Below, one piece after another: positions 52,685 through 61,231 of a stretch of 64,000 nt of DNA. A model generated the notes under the pieces. That model saw only the letters and a program-made list of their open reading frames with translations. It was not told where the DNA came from and did not search any database. Source of the DNA: DATATV01 sp035551355 (GTDB taxonomy: Bacteria > Actinomycetota > Actinomycetes > Mycobacteriales > Pseudonocardiaceae). Made by a program: the position numbers and the translations under genes. Location: contig DASZNF010000038.1 in the NCBI GenBank assembly GCA_035551355.1, positions 26,342-90,341 on the forward strand, written 5' to 3'. How positions within the stretch are numbered: the stretch's first letter is position 1; each line of letters begins with the position of its first letter.

Positions 52685-52724
52685 GATCGCGGTGCCGAGA
52701 CGGAGATCGCGGTGCCGAGACGGA
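52685..52724. repeat. 20-bp perfect tandem duplication before the cupin gene
   Basis: A 20-base unit beginning GATCGCGGTGCCGAG occurs twice without a gap (52685-52704 and 52705-52724). It lies in the divergent promoter region between the TcmP-like gene and the small cupin, so it could duplicate a regulator site or alter promoter spacing. Slippage is the likely origin. Confidence 0.85.
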
Positions 52725-52741
52725 GGGAGACACACACGGTC

Positions 52742-53071
52742 ATGGACAAGCTCTCACTGGACGCGCTGGCCCGGGAACATCTCGAGCGAGCGGCCCGCGG
52801 ATCGTCCGGGCGCAGCGCCACCACCGTCTATGGCGGACACGAGCGCACGCTGCGCCAGACCCTGGTCGCGCTGACCGCGGGCAGCACTCTGGCCGAGCAC
52901 GACAGTCCCGGCGAGGCCACCCTGATCGTGCTGCGCGGCCGGGTGCGGCTGCACTCCGGCGACACCGCCTGGGACGGCCGCACCGGCGACCTGCTGGCCA
53001 TTCCGCCGGCCCGGCACAGCCTGGAGGCGCTGGAGGACAGCGCCGTCGTGCTCACCGTCGCCAACCGTTAG
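52742..53071 (+). CDS. Small cupin-domain protein
   Basis: 109-residue one-domain cupin: LAEHDSPGEATLIVLRGRVR and a second motif IPPARHSLEALED. One His in the first motif and one in the second remain, but the usual second His/Glu pair is incomplete, so metal binding may be weak. ATG at 52742; GGAGGGAG lies ~14 bases upstream. Expressed downstream of the 20-bp tandem repeat; a hairpin follows the stop. Confidence 0.82.
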   Translation: MDKLSLDALAREHLERAARGSSGRSATTVYGGHERTLRQTLVALTAGSTLAEHDSPGEATLIVLRGRVRLHSGDTAWDGRTGDLLAIPPARHSLEALEDSAVVLTVANR

Positions 53072-53085
53072 CGCGTCGAGGGGCA

Positions 53086-53123
53086 GGCCCGCGCCCGACC
53101 GGCGGACGCGGGCCGGGCGCGGG
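53086..53123 (+). terminator. GC-rich hairpin terminator after the cupin gene
   Basis: Begins 15 bases after the cupin stop. CCCGCGCCCG (53088-53097) pairs perfectly with CGGGCGCGGG (53114-53123); alternatively GGCCCGCG pairs with CGCGGGCC within it. No U-run, so terminator function is probable but not certain. Confidence 0.5.
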
Positions 53124-53286
53124 TTACAAGCCGACTTTCACCGGAAACCTGGTCGACAATCATGGTGAAGCCCAGGACCATCACCTCCGAGTACGGCGAC
53201 TACTGCCGCAATCCACCGTCAGCCGGTGCCGGACCCCGGCCGCCACTCGACGCGTCGGCCGCGCAGCGCGCGACGTCCGGGCCGGG

Positions 53287-54084
53287 ATGCGGTATGCAGT
53301 TGACGTGATTCCCGTACACGATGTGAACCCGCTGCGGCGCGTACCCATCGTCACCTACGCGCTGATCGCCGCCAACGTGGTGATCTTCCTGCTGATGCCC
53401 GGCGCGGCGCACACCCTGGTCGGCGGCACGTCGGCGGCGCAGCTGTGCGATCTGCAGGCGTTCTTCGAGCGCTGGGGCGCGGTGCCGCGCGAGCTGATCG
53501 GCAACCACCTGCCCGCCCTGGTGCCCACCGGCCAGGCCACGCTGACCCCATCCGGCGCGGCCTGCCTGCTCGGCCCGCCGGGCTACGGCAAATCGCCGGT
53601 GCTCTCGGTGTTGACCGCGATGTTCGTGCACAGCAGCTGGGTTCATCTGCTGGGCAACATGTTGTTCCTCGGGGTGTTCGGCAACAACGTCGAGGACCGG
53701 ATGGGCCGCGGCTGGTACGTGCTGTTCTACTTCGTCTGCGGGTACGCCGCGGGCTACGGTTTCGCACTGCTCGACCCGGCCTCCAGCAACCCGCTGGTCG
53801 GCGCGTCCGGGGCCATCGCCGGGGTGCTCGGCGCGTACCTGGTGCTGTATCCGAGGGCCCGGGTGTGGGGACTGATCCCGTTCCTGTTCTTCATTCCGCT
53901 GCGCGTGCCGGCCTGGCTGATGCTGGGCATGTGGTTCGTGCTGCAGGCGCTGTACTCCACCGGCTACGGCACGTCCTCGGCCGGTGATGTGGCCTATACC
54001 GCGCACGTGATCGGCTTCGTGCTCGGCGCCCTGCTGGCGTGGCCGCTGCGATCCCGGGCCATGGCCCGGGATCGACCGGTCTGA
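53287..54084 (+). CDS. Rhomboid-family intramembrane serine protease
   Basis: 265-residue polytopic protease. The catalytic Ser is in VGASGAIAGVLGAYL (about residue 180) and the His in TAHVIGFVLGALLAW (about residue 241). The L1 loop and HSSWVHLLGNMLFLGVFGNN motif are typical. It cleaves substrates inside the membrane, targets unknown. Start is ATG at 53287 or the in-frame GTG at 53305, which begins with the more standard VIPVHDVNPLRR. Confidence 0.92.
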   Translation: MRYAVDVIPVHDVNPLRRVPIVTYALIAANVVIFLLMPGAAHTLVGGTSAAQLCDLQAFFERWGAVPRELIGNHLPALVPTGQATLTPSGAACLLGPPGYGKSPVLSVLTAMFVHSSWVHLLGNMLFLGVFGNNVEDRMGRGWYVLFYFVCGYAAGYGFALLDPASSNPLVGASGAIAGVLGAYLVLYPRARVWGLIPFLFFIPLRVPAWLMLGMWFVLQALYSTGYGTSSAGDVAYTAHVIGFVLGALLAWPLRSRAMARDRPV

Positions 54085-54278
54085 CCGGCACGCCAGCTGA
54101 CCCAACCGGCGATTCGCACCCGGCCGGCTGGCCGCCCGGCTCGGCCTCGGCGACACACACCTCGACATAATCGGAGAAAATCTCGCCACGAATGTCCACA
54201 AACGACAGCTTGAACCGTTGACGCGGCAGCTTCTCAGCCTCGTCGAGGGCGCCACGTTCGTCGCCGCCGGCCGGTAGG

Positions 54279-54839
54279 TCAGCGGTTGGTCCCGGCGGTG
54301 ATGTGGTCGAACAGCCCGGGCTGAATCCGGGTGCGCACTCCGATGGCCCACGGTTCGTCCAGTTCGTCGACATCGAGGGCAGCGGCGTTGTTGAGCAGCA
54401 TGCCGAAGGCCAGGAACGATTTCACCGTCACCGCGTCCAGGCCGGTCGCCTCGGCGACGGTGTCCCACATCCGGGCCACCCGGGCCCGCACCAGATCGCG
54501 GACCTCGCCGTCGCCGCATGCGGCAAAGCCCTGCAACTGCAGCAGAAGCGTGGTGCGGTCGGCCAGCGACCGGTAATACCTCGCGCCCATCAGCGCCAGC
54601 GCGTCGCGACCCTCGACGCCCTCGGCGGCCTGGACCATTCCGTCGCTGAACCGGTCGAAGGCCGCGCCGACCAGTTCCAGGAACAGCGCCTTCTTGGTGC
54701 CGAACATCCGGAACACGTAGGCCTGCGTGATGCCCGCCGTGTGTGCGATCGCCTCGACCGACGCGCCGTGCAGTCCATGATCGGCGAACTCCCCCGCGGC
54801 GATGCCCAGCATCTGGGCTCGTCGTGCCGGTCCACTCAT
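54279..54839 (-). CDS. TetR-family transcriptional regulator
   Basis: 186-residue TetR regulator: HTH region GIAAGEFADHGLHGASVEAI then TQAYVFRMFGTKKALFLELV, followed by a helical ligand domain. ATG at 54839 or GTG at 54851. Divergent from the SAM methyltransferase at 54906; between them lies a striking TTACTAG-type repeat array that should be its operator. The 194 bases before 54279 contain no convincing gene. Confidence 0.9.
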   Translation of the reverse strand: MSGPARRAQMLGIAAGEFADHGLHGASVEAIAHTAGITQAYVFRMFGTKKALFLELVGAAFDRFSDGMVQAAEGVEGRDALALMGARYYRSLADRTTLLLQLQGFAACGDGEVRDLVRARVARMWDTVAEATGLDAVTVKSFLAFGMLLNNAAALDVDELDEPWAIGVRTRIQPGLFDHITAGTNR

Positions 54840-54860
54840 TCGCGCTGCCACGGAGGCTAG

Positions 54861-54890
54861 GTTACTAGTTACTAGTTACTAACTACTAAC
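54861..54890. promoter_or_regulatory. TetR operator array (TTACTAG repeats)
   Basis: The 30-base tract GTTACTAGTTACTAGTTACT then AACTACTAAC contains three TTACTA units in direct repeat, two ACTAGT palindromes and the TAGTTA-C-TAACTA palindrome. It is very AT-rich for this genome and centred in the divergent TetR/methyltransferase promoter. Overlapping half-sites could bind two TetR dimers. Confidence 0.75.
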
Positions 54891-54905
54891 TGCTACGGTG
54901 GTGCG

Positions 54906-55700
54906 GTGGCCGACGACACCTGGGCCGGTTTGGCCGACCAGTTCGCCGATGGCGCCTACGCCTCGGCCAAGGGACGTGTGCGCACCTACGTGATGCACCG
55001 GCAACTGCTGGAGCACCTGCCCCCACCACCGGCCACCGTGCTCGACGTGGGTGGCGGCGCCGGCCACCAGTCGTTTCCGCTGGCCCAGGCCGGATACGAG
55101 ATCACCCTGCTGGACCCGTCCGAGGGGATGCTGGACAAGGCCCGGCAGCGGCTCCAGCGGTTGCCCGAGGAAGCCCAGCGACGGGTCACTCTCGTGCAAG
55201 CCGACGGCGAGCGGGCCCAGGAGGCGCTGCGCGGTCGGCGCTTCGACGCCGTGTTGTGTCATGGCGTGCTCGGCTACCTCGAACATCCGGAGCCGGTGCT
55301 CGATCAGCTGTGCCGATGCGTCGCCGAGGGCGGCCTGGTCTCGATCATGGCCGGCAACGCCGACGCCTCGGCCGTGCGCCCGGCCCTGGAGGGGCGCTGG
55401 GCGGACGCCCTGGAATCGTTCGAAGCCACCAGCGAAACGGGCGTGCTGGGCCTGCCGACCTACGCCCAGACCGTGGACGAGCTCAGCGACCTGGTGCGCG
55501 AGCGCGGCGTGCAACCCCTGGCCTGGTACGGAGTCTGGCTGTTCGTCGACTGGCTGGACCTGAGTGGCTCCGCGGTGGACCCGGCCGATGCGGCCCAGGT
55601 GGAAGCCGCGGCCAAGGTCGAACTGGAAGCCGGCCGCCGCGACCCCTACCGTCGGCTGTCCCGCATCTTCCATCTGTTGGGACGCAAGGGTTGGAGCTGA
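54906..55700 (+). CDS. SAM-dependent methyltransferase (CmoM/UbiE-like class I)
   Basis: 264 residues with a class I SAM fold: motif I VLDVGGGAGHQSFPLA near residue 45, motif II with the acidic LLDPSEGMLDKA, and motif post-I AVLCHGVLGYLEHPEPVL. Overall layout resembles CmoM-type carboxy-S-adenosylmethionine or UbiE-like small-molecule methyltransferases. GTG at 54906; no strong ribosome site. Controlled by the divergent TetR. Confidence 0.88.
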   Translation: MADDTWAGLADQFADGAYASAKGRVRTYVMHRQLLEHLPPPPATVLDVGGGAGHQSFPLAQAGYEITLLDPSEGMLDKARQRLQRLPEEAQRRVTLVQADGERAQEALRGRRFDAVLCHGVLGYLEHPEPVLDQLCRCVAEGGLVSIMAGNADASAVRPALEGRWADALESFEATSETGVLGLPTYAQTVDELSDLVRERGVQPLAWYGVWLFVDWLDLSGSAVDPADAAQVEAAAKVELEAGRRDPYRRLSRIFHLLGRKGWS

Positions 55701-55857
55701 CCGGAATTCCGCTCGACGGGCCATGCCTGTTCCCAGCCACCATTGACGAACCCTACGGAACGCTGATCACCAATTCGACCCGGGTGGCAACCTGGAAAGT
55801 GTGGGGTCGCTACGGTCCGATTTCCGGTACTGATTTCCGGTTGACAGTCCTGACACA

Positions 55858-56877
55858 GTGATCGCCGTGGCAGAAGACGACGCGGCCGAGATCCGGCGAC
55901 TGGCCGGGCTGGCCACGCCCATGGCGATCCGGGTCGCGGTCACCCTCGGCCTGCCCGAGCGACTCCGCGGCCAGGCCGCCACCGCCGAACAACTCGCGAC
56001 CGAGCTGACCGTCTCCCCTGTCGCGCTGGATCTGCTGTTGCGCCACCTGGCCACCCTCGGCTTCGTCGAGCCGGCCGCCGCCGGTTACCGCACCACCGAC
56101 TACGGCGAAAACCTCTGCGCCGACAGTGGAAACGACTTCACCAACCTGTTGCTGCGGCTGGACTCCGCGGCCGGGCGGGCCGAACTGGCGTTCGTGGAAC
56201 TCGCGCACAGCATCGCCACCGGTCAGGCCGCCTACGCCCAGCGCTACGGCCAGGACTTCTGGGCCGATCTGGCCGAGCACCCCGAGCTGAGTGCGTCGTT
56301 CGATCAGCAGATGACCCGGCGCTTTCGCGACCAGATCCCGCGCGTGGTGGCCGGTTACCACTGGTCGCGGTTCGCCACCATCGTCGACGTGGGCGGCGGC
56401 GAGGGCAGCCTGCTCGCCGCGATCCTCACCGCCCACCCCCGGCCGCACGGCACCCTGGTCGATCTCGAACCCACCGCGGCCCGTGCCGCCCAGACCTTCC
56501 ACGCGAACCAGCTCGACGACCGCGCCGAGGCGATCGGCCGCAGCTTCTTCGATCCGCTCCCGGCCGGCGCGGACGCCTACCTGTTGTTCGACATCCTGCA
56601 TGACTGGGACGACGCGCACGCCGACCGGATCCTGGCCCGGTGCGCCGAAGCCGCCCACCCCCAGGGCCGGGTACTGGTCATCGAGGGAGTGGGCGGCCTG
56701 CGTGCGAGCACCCAGGGCGAACTGGACATGCTGGTGATCTACGGCGGCCGGGAACGCACCCTGGACGAGTTCCGCGCGCTGGCCGCGCCGCACGGCCTGG
56801 CCCTGCGCACGGTGACCGACCTGACCGACGAGCGCTGCCTGCTGGAATTCACTCCCGCGGCCCCGGCCGGCGACTGA
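55858..56877 (+). CDS. O-methyltransferase family 2 (plant-type small molecule)
   Basis: 339 residues: N-terminal dimerisation winged helix (AIRVAVTLGLPERL, PVALDLLLRHLATLGFVE) and the C-terminal SAM domain (FATIVDVGGGEGSLLAAILT) with the catalytic His in FDILHDWDDAHA. The family methylates phenolic hydroxyls of natural products. GTG at 55858 or 55867. Close to, but not clearly co-transcribed with, the methyltransferase at 54906. Confidence 0.9.
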   Translation: MIAVAEDDAAEIRRLAGLATPMAIRVAVTLGLPERLRGQAATAEQLATELTVSPVALDLLLRHLATLGFVEPAAAGYRTTDYGENLCADSGNDFTNLLLRLDSAAGRAELAFVELAHSIATGQAAYAQRYGQDFWADLAEHPELSASFDQQMTRRFRDQIPRVVAGYHWSRFATIVDVGGGEGSLLAAILTAHPRPHGTLVDLEPTAARAAQTFHANQLDDRAEAIGRSFFDPLPAGADAYLLFDILHDWDDAHADRILARCAEAAHPQGRVLVIEGVGGLRASTQGELDMLVIYGGRERTLDEFRALAAPHGLALRTVTDLTDERCLLEFTPAAPAGD

Positions 56878-56900
56878 CCGGACCTTCCCGGGTGCGTTGG

Positions 56901-58202
56901 TCAGGAGGTCGGCCGCGTCCGGCCGCCGAGGGACAGTTCGTCGTCGATCGCGCTGGACGCGCCGCCGTACTCGTCGGCCACCTCGCCCGCGATCTCCGCT
57001 TCCGTTTCGCTGTCCTCGCCCCCGGCCATCCGGGCGTCGGCGTCGCGCAGCATGCGGTGGCCGGTGGTCAGGCTCCCGATGCCCAGGGCGACCGCGATCG
57101 CGCCGACCACGAACGGCACGTGGATGTTCCATGCGTCCACCATCTTGCCCGCCACGAACGGGGCCAGACCGCCGCCGATGAACCGGACGAAGCCGTAGGC
57201 GGCCGAAGCGATCGGCCGTTCGACCGGCGCGACCAGCATGACCGCCTGGGTGGTCAGCGTGTTGTTGATGCCCACCACGATGCCCGAGGCGACCACGCAG
57301 ACGATCAGCGTCCACCGGCTTCCGGTGAACAATCCTATACACAGCAACAGAATCGCGAAGAAACCGAGCGCACCGTAGAGCGAGGGCGCGGTGCCGAACC
57401 GGGCCTGCAACTTCGGCGCGCCGAACACCGCGAAGAACGCCACCAGCAGACCCCAGCCGAAGAACACGAACCCGAGCTGGACCGCGTTGAGCTTCATCGG
57501 ATACGGCGCGTAACCGAGCATGGTGAAGAAGCCCCAGTTGTAGAACAGCGCGGTGAGGCTCATGGTGAGCAGGCTGCGGTGTCGCAGGGCCAGCAGCGGC
57601 GCGGCGATCGAGGTCTTCCTGGCGGGTTTGGGTGTCTTGTCGACCAGGGTGATGGTGGCCAGCAGGGCGATCGCCATCAGCACGGCGACCCCGAAGAACG
57701 GGCCCCTCCAGCTGATGTTGCCCAGCAGGCCGCCGACCAGCGGGCCGGCCGCGATGCCCAGGCCCAGCGCCGCCTCGTAGAGCACGATGGCGCCGGCGAA
57801 CCCGCCGGTGGCCGAGGCCACGATGACCGCGAGCGAGGTCGCGATGAACAGCGCGTTGCCCAGACCCCAGCCAGCCCGGAACCCGACGATGCCGCCGATC
57901 GAGCCGGACAGCCCGGCCGCGGCCGAGAAGACCACGATCAGGATCAGTCCGGCGATCAGGGTCCACTTCGGACCGATGCGGCTGGACACCCAGCCGGTGA
58001 CCAGCATGGCGACCGCGGTGACCACCAGATAGCTGGTGAACAGCAGGCTGACCTGGCTGGGCGTGGCGTGCAGCTGCTGGGACAGCGCGGGCAGGATCGG
58101 GTCAACCAGGCCGATACCCATGAAACTGACCACGCAGGCGAAGGCCACGGCGAACACGGCCTTGGGCTGCCTGAACAGGTTGCCGCCCTGGGCACTGCTC
58201 AT
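56901..58202 (-). CDS. MFS drug-type efflux transporter
   Basis: 433-residue major facilitator with 12 predicted helices, the antiporter-like motif GIGLVDPILPALSQQL in helix 1, and TGWVSSRIGPKWTLIAG after helix 2. It ends with an acidic cytoplasmic tail (GGEDSETEAEIAGEVADEYG). ATG at 58202 follows GGAGG. Divergent from a MarR regulator with a palindrome in between, a classic efflux arrangement. Substrate unknown. Confidence 0.9.
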   Translation of the reverse strand: MSSAQGGNLFRQPKAVFAVAFACVVSFMGIGLVDPILPALSQQLHATPSQVSLLFTSYLVVTAVAMLVTGWVSSRIGPKWTLIAGLILIVVFSAAAGLSGSIGGIVGFRAGWGLGNALFIATSLAVIVASATGGFAGAIVLYEAALGLGIAAGPLVGGLLGNISWRGPFFGVAVLMAIALLATITLVDKTPKPARKTSIAAPLLALRHRSLLTMSLTALFYNWGFFTMLGYAPYPMKLNAVQLGFVFFGWGLLVAFFAVFGAPKLQARFGTAPSLYGALGFFAILLLCIGLFTGSRWTLIVCVVASGIVVGINNTLTTQAVMLVAPVERPIASAAYGFVRFIGGGLAPFVAGKMVDAWNIHVPFVVGAIAVALGIGSLTTGHRMLRDADARMAGGEDSETEAEIAGEVADEYGGASSAIDDELSLGGRTRPTS

Positions 58203-58237
58203 CCGGCGTCCTCCGATCACGATTACTTACGCAGGCT

Positions 58238-58249
58238 AACTATATAGTT
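58238..58249. promoter_or_regulatory. MarR operator / promoter palindrome
   Basis: AACTATATAGTT, a perfect 12-bp palindrome in an AT-rich patch between the MFS start at 58202 and the MarR start at 58318. It is likely bound by the MarR regulator, and may overlap a -10 element. Confidence 0.6.
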
Positions 58250-58317
58250 TGGACAAGACGCTCCCGTGTCAAGCCGATCGACTGGCCGTTTACATAGGGT
58301 AGTGATACAACTGCGGT

Positions 58318-58791
58318 GTGGACGACATCGCCGACGCACTCGATGAGATGACCGGTCTCGTCCTGCGCCACCTCACCGGCCGGGAGGGCCTGTCCATGAC
58401 CGCGACGGCCTGCCTGTCCCGGATCCAGCACGAGGGCCCACTGCGCCCGACCGCGCTGGCCGCCGCGGAAAGCGTCAGCCAGCCGTCGATGAGCCAGCTC
58501 ATCCAGCGACTGGAGCGCCAGGGGCTGGTCACCCGGGTCGACGACCCCGACGACAAGCGGGCCTCCCTGGTCGCGCTCACCGGCTCCGGCCGGGCGCTAC
58601 TGGCCGACCGGCACCGCAACCGCCGCCACCGGATCACCGAGCTGCTGGCCACCCTGCCGGCCGGGGACACCGCCACCCTCCGGCTGGCCATGCACGCGGC
58701 CCTGCCCGTGGTCCGCCGACTGGCCGAGACCGCCCGCGAAGCCCGGGCCGACACCGTCCGGGAGGCGAAGGCCGAGACCGCCGGTGCCTGA
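58318..58791 (+). CDS. MarR-family transcriptional regulator
   Basis: 157-residue winged-helix repressor: VSQPSMSQLIQRLERQGLVT recognition region and wing RVDDPDDKRASLVALTGSGR, the MarR signature DxDDxR. GTG at 58318. It should repress the divergent efflux transporter and itself. Confidence 0.92.
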   Translation: MDDIADALDEMTGLVLRHLTGREGLSMTATACLSRIQHEGPLRPTALAAAESVSQPSMSQLIQRLERQGLVTRVDDPDDKRASLVALTGSGRALLADRHRNRRHRITELLATLPAGDTATLRLAMHAALPVVRRLAETAREARADTVREAKAETAGA

Positions 58792-58956
58792 GCGCGATCC
58801 GCCGCGCCACAACACGTACTGGTCGCTGTTTTCCGTCGGTGGGCTGTGTTTTGTTGAGAAACCGGGGTGCGGTGGATTGTCGGCCGGCTGGTGCTGATCG
58901 TCTGGGCCATCGCGAAAGGCGTGCCGTTGTTGTGGTGACGCTTGTTGGGGTGACGC

Positions 58957-60678
58957 TCAGGCGGGGCGCGCGACTTCGGGGGCCGGCTCTTGGGGCGTGG
59001 CCAGGGTCGTGGTCGCGGTGCGGCCGCGCAGCAACACGTCCTCCCCCGTTGCCCAGTGCGCCGCCTCCGCCGCCGTGGCCGCCCCGAGCACGGTGGCCGA
59101 GGCGACCAGCCGGCCCGGCTTCTGTTTGGCCAGTTCGGTCAGCCGGGCCGCCTCGTTGACCGGATCGCCGATGACCGTGTACTCGAATCGGCTGTGGTGA
59201 CCGATGTTGCCGGCCACCACCGGACCGGTGGCCACGCCGATCCCGGCCACCACGTCGGGCACCTCCACCGGCAGCCGTTCGGCGATGGCCCGGGCCGCGG
59301 CCAGCGCGCGGGTGGCGTGGTCGGGCACCGGCAGCGGCGCGCCGAACACGGCCAGCGCGGCGTCGCCGATGAACTTGTTGACCAGACCGCGGTGCCGGGT
59401 GATCTCCTCGACCACCACCGCGAAGAACCGGTTGAGCAGATCCACCACCTCGGTCGGCGGGCGGGTCGCGGCCAGGGTGGTTGATCCGGCCAGGTCGACG
59501 AACAGCACAGAGGCTTCGCGTACCTCGCCGCCGAACTCGATGCCACCGGCCAGCGCGGTGTCGGCCACGTCCTCGCCGACGTGCCGGCCGAACAGGTCGC
59601 GGATGCGCTCGCGGTCGGCCAGCCCGCGCACCATGTGGTTGACTCCGGCCTGCAGCTGGCCCAGTTCGGTGCCGTCGTAGACCGGAATGCGCACGGACAG
59701 CTCGCCGCGGCGCACCCGGTCGAGCGCGTCGCGTACCGAGCTGACCGGCGCGACCACCGCGCGGGAGGTGAACACGGTGACCAGCAAGCCGAACACCAGC
59801 ACGATCCCGCCCAGCACGATCACCGTGACCGCGAGCTGGTCGGTGGTGTAGCCGCCGCGGCCCAGCGCGAGCCCGCCGAGCACCAGCAGCCCGGCCACCG
59901 GAACTCCGGTGCCCAGGCACCAGAACAGCAGGATGCGCAACCGGACCCCGCCCTTGTGCGGGCGGTCGGGCCGGTCGTCGGACAGTGCCTTGGCGGCGAC
60001 CGGGCGCAGCGCGAACTCGCTGAGCAGATAGGCGTTCGCGCACACCACGACCCCGGCGAAGCCGATGGTGATGGGCACCGCGGGCAGCAGCGCGGGCTGC
60101 ACGACCACGGCCAGCGCGGTGAACACGACCATGGCGATGCCCCACAGCACGACCTGGCCCAGCGTCAGCTGCAGCGGCACCCGCATGGTCGCGGTCCGCT
60201 CGTGCTCGGTCGGTTCGCGTCCGGTCACCGCCCAGTTGAGCACCCGCAGCGACCGCCGGGTGCCGATCCAGCCGCCCACCAGCAGGGCGCCGACCACGTA
60301 CACCGCGGCCGCGACGATCAGCACGAGTTGCGCGCGCGGGCTGGGCGCGGCGCCGGGGATGACCACCACCAGCAGCACCACGACCACGCCCGCGCCGATC
60401 ACGTTGGCCGCCATCAGGCTGAAGGTGAGCAGGGTCTGGACCCGAAGCCGCAGCGCGGCGTCGCTCTGCTCGGCCGGGCCGAGCAGCCGGGACCCGTACG
60501 GCGACTCGAGCGGTTCGGCCGCACGAACCGCGGTCGGCGTCTGGTCGGCTGAGCCGGGCACGGGCGAGGTCGCCCCCGTTGGGCCCGCCGAGACCGGCGT
60601 CCTGCCGGCCGCCGCCGCACCAGCGACCGCGACCGGCGCCGCGGGGTCGGGTCCGGCCTGGTCCCGGGTGTCAGTCAC
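58957..60678 (-). CDS. Membrane-bound class III adenylate/guanylate cyclase with HAMP domain
   Basis: 573 residues, of the mycobacterial Rv1318c-Rv1320c type: a Pro/Ala-rich cytoplasmic start, about six membrane helices, a HAMP linker (SRAVVAPVSSVRDALDRVRR), and a C-terminal cyclase domain. Metal Asp residues are in SVLFVDLAGSTTL and KFIGDAALAVFG; the transition-state region is VIGDPVNEAARLTELAK. It produces cyclic nucleotide in response to a membrane signal. GTG at 60678 lies 8 bases inside the upstream small gene, so the two are co-translated. Confidence 0.9.
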   Translation of the reverse strand: MTDTRDQAGPDPAAPVAVAGAAAAGRTPVSAGPTGATSPVPGSADQTPTAVRAAEPLESPYGSRLLGPAEQSDAALRLRVQTLLTFSLMAANVIGAGVVVVLLVVVIPGAAPSPRAQLVLIVAAAVYVVGALLVGGWIGTRRSLRVLNWAVTGREPTEHERTATMRVPLQLTLGQVVLWGIAMVVFTALAVVVQPALLPAVPITIGFAGVVVCANAYLLSEFALRPVAAKALSDDRPDRPHKGGVRLRILLFWCLGTGVPVAGLLVLGGLALGRGGYTTDQLAVTVIVLGGIVLVFGLLVTVFTSRAVVAPVSSVRDALDRVRRGELSVRIPVYDGTELGQLQAGVNHMVRGLADRERIRDLFGRHVGEDVADTALAGGIEFGGEVREASVLFVDLAGSTTLAATRPPTEVVDLLNRFFAVVVEEITRHRGLVNKFIGDAALAVFGAPLPVPDHATRALAAARAIAERLPVEVPDVVAGIGVATGPVVAGNIGHHSRFEYTVIGDPVNEAARLTELAKQKPGRLVASATVLGAATAAEAAHWATGEDVLLRGRTATTTLATPQEPAPEVARPA

Positions 60679-61015
60679 GGGTGCCGCGGGCGGGGCTGAA
60701 CTCCTCGGCCAGGTGCACCACGCGGTCGCCCATGGCCTGGCTCCACTGGCCCATCATCCGGGCCAGCCGGTCGCAGGCGCGCCCGGCACTGCGGCCGGCG
60801 CGTCCGGCGGCGTGGTGGGTCAGGCCGGCCAGCGTGCCCGCGGCGGCGTCGGTGACCTGGCCGAGGCTGTGGCCGGCCTCGTCCAGCCAGCTGGCGGTGC
60901 GTCCGGCGGCCTGCGCGAACTGCTCGGCGCTGCCCGCGCGGGCCTGGTCGAGCAGTCGGCTGGTCTCGGCCCGGGTGGTGGCCACCAGGGTGTTGAGGGA
61001 AGGGGGAACGGTCAC
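60671..61015 (-). CDS. Small helical protein upstream of the cyclase
   Basis: 114-residue predicted all-helical, coiled-coil-like protein (ATTRAETSRLLDQARAGSAE, AARMMGQWSQAMGDRVVHLAE-like end) with no recognised domain. GTG at 61015 follows TGGAGG at good spacing. Its 3' end overlaps the cyclase start by 8 bases, so an accessory role for the cyclase is plausible. Confidence 0.65.
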   Translation of the reverse strand: MTVPPSLNTLVATTRAETSRLLDQARAGSAEQFAQAAGRTASWLDEAGHSLGQVTDAAAGTLAGLTHHAAGRAGRSAGRACDRLARMMGQWSQAMGDRVVHLAEEFSPARGTRD

Positions 61016-61173
61016 AACGGTCCTCCATGGCTGCGACGACAAGTAACTGTTACTTCCGGTAACAGGCTACGGGGGTCGGCCGCACCCGCGCAACCGGGTC
61101 TCCAGTCTCGACTACCCACCGTGAGTGCGCTTGATTGACAGCCCACGCCAGCGCGAACTACCGTCCTCGCATC

Positions 61174-61183
61174 TGATGCATCA
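61174..61183. promoter_or_regulatory. GntR operator palindrome TGATGCATCA
   Basis: Perfect 10-bp palindrome, followed by a further half-site ACATCA, about 50 bases upstream of the GntR start. Suits FadR/FCD-type GntR autoregulation and control of the downstream operon. Confidence 0.5.
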
Positions 61184-61231
61184 CACATCACGGGCACTCG
61201 GAGCTGGATGCTCAACGGAGAGCTGGAGAGC

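Noticed and set aside
54085..54278. Coding-like, AT-richer stretch on either strand between the rhomboid and TetR genes
   Set aside because: Short protein-like readings exist in both directions, but none has a start signal or recognisable family. Left as unassigned intergenic DNA.
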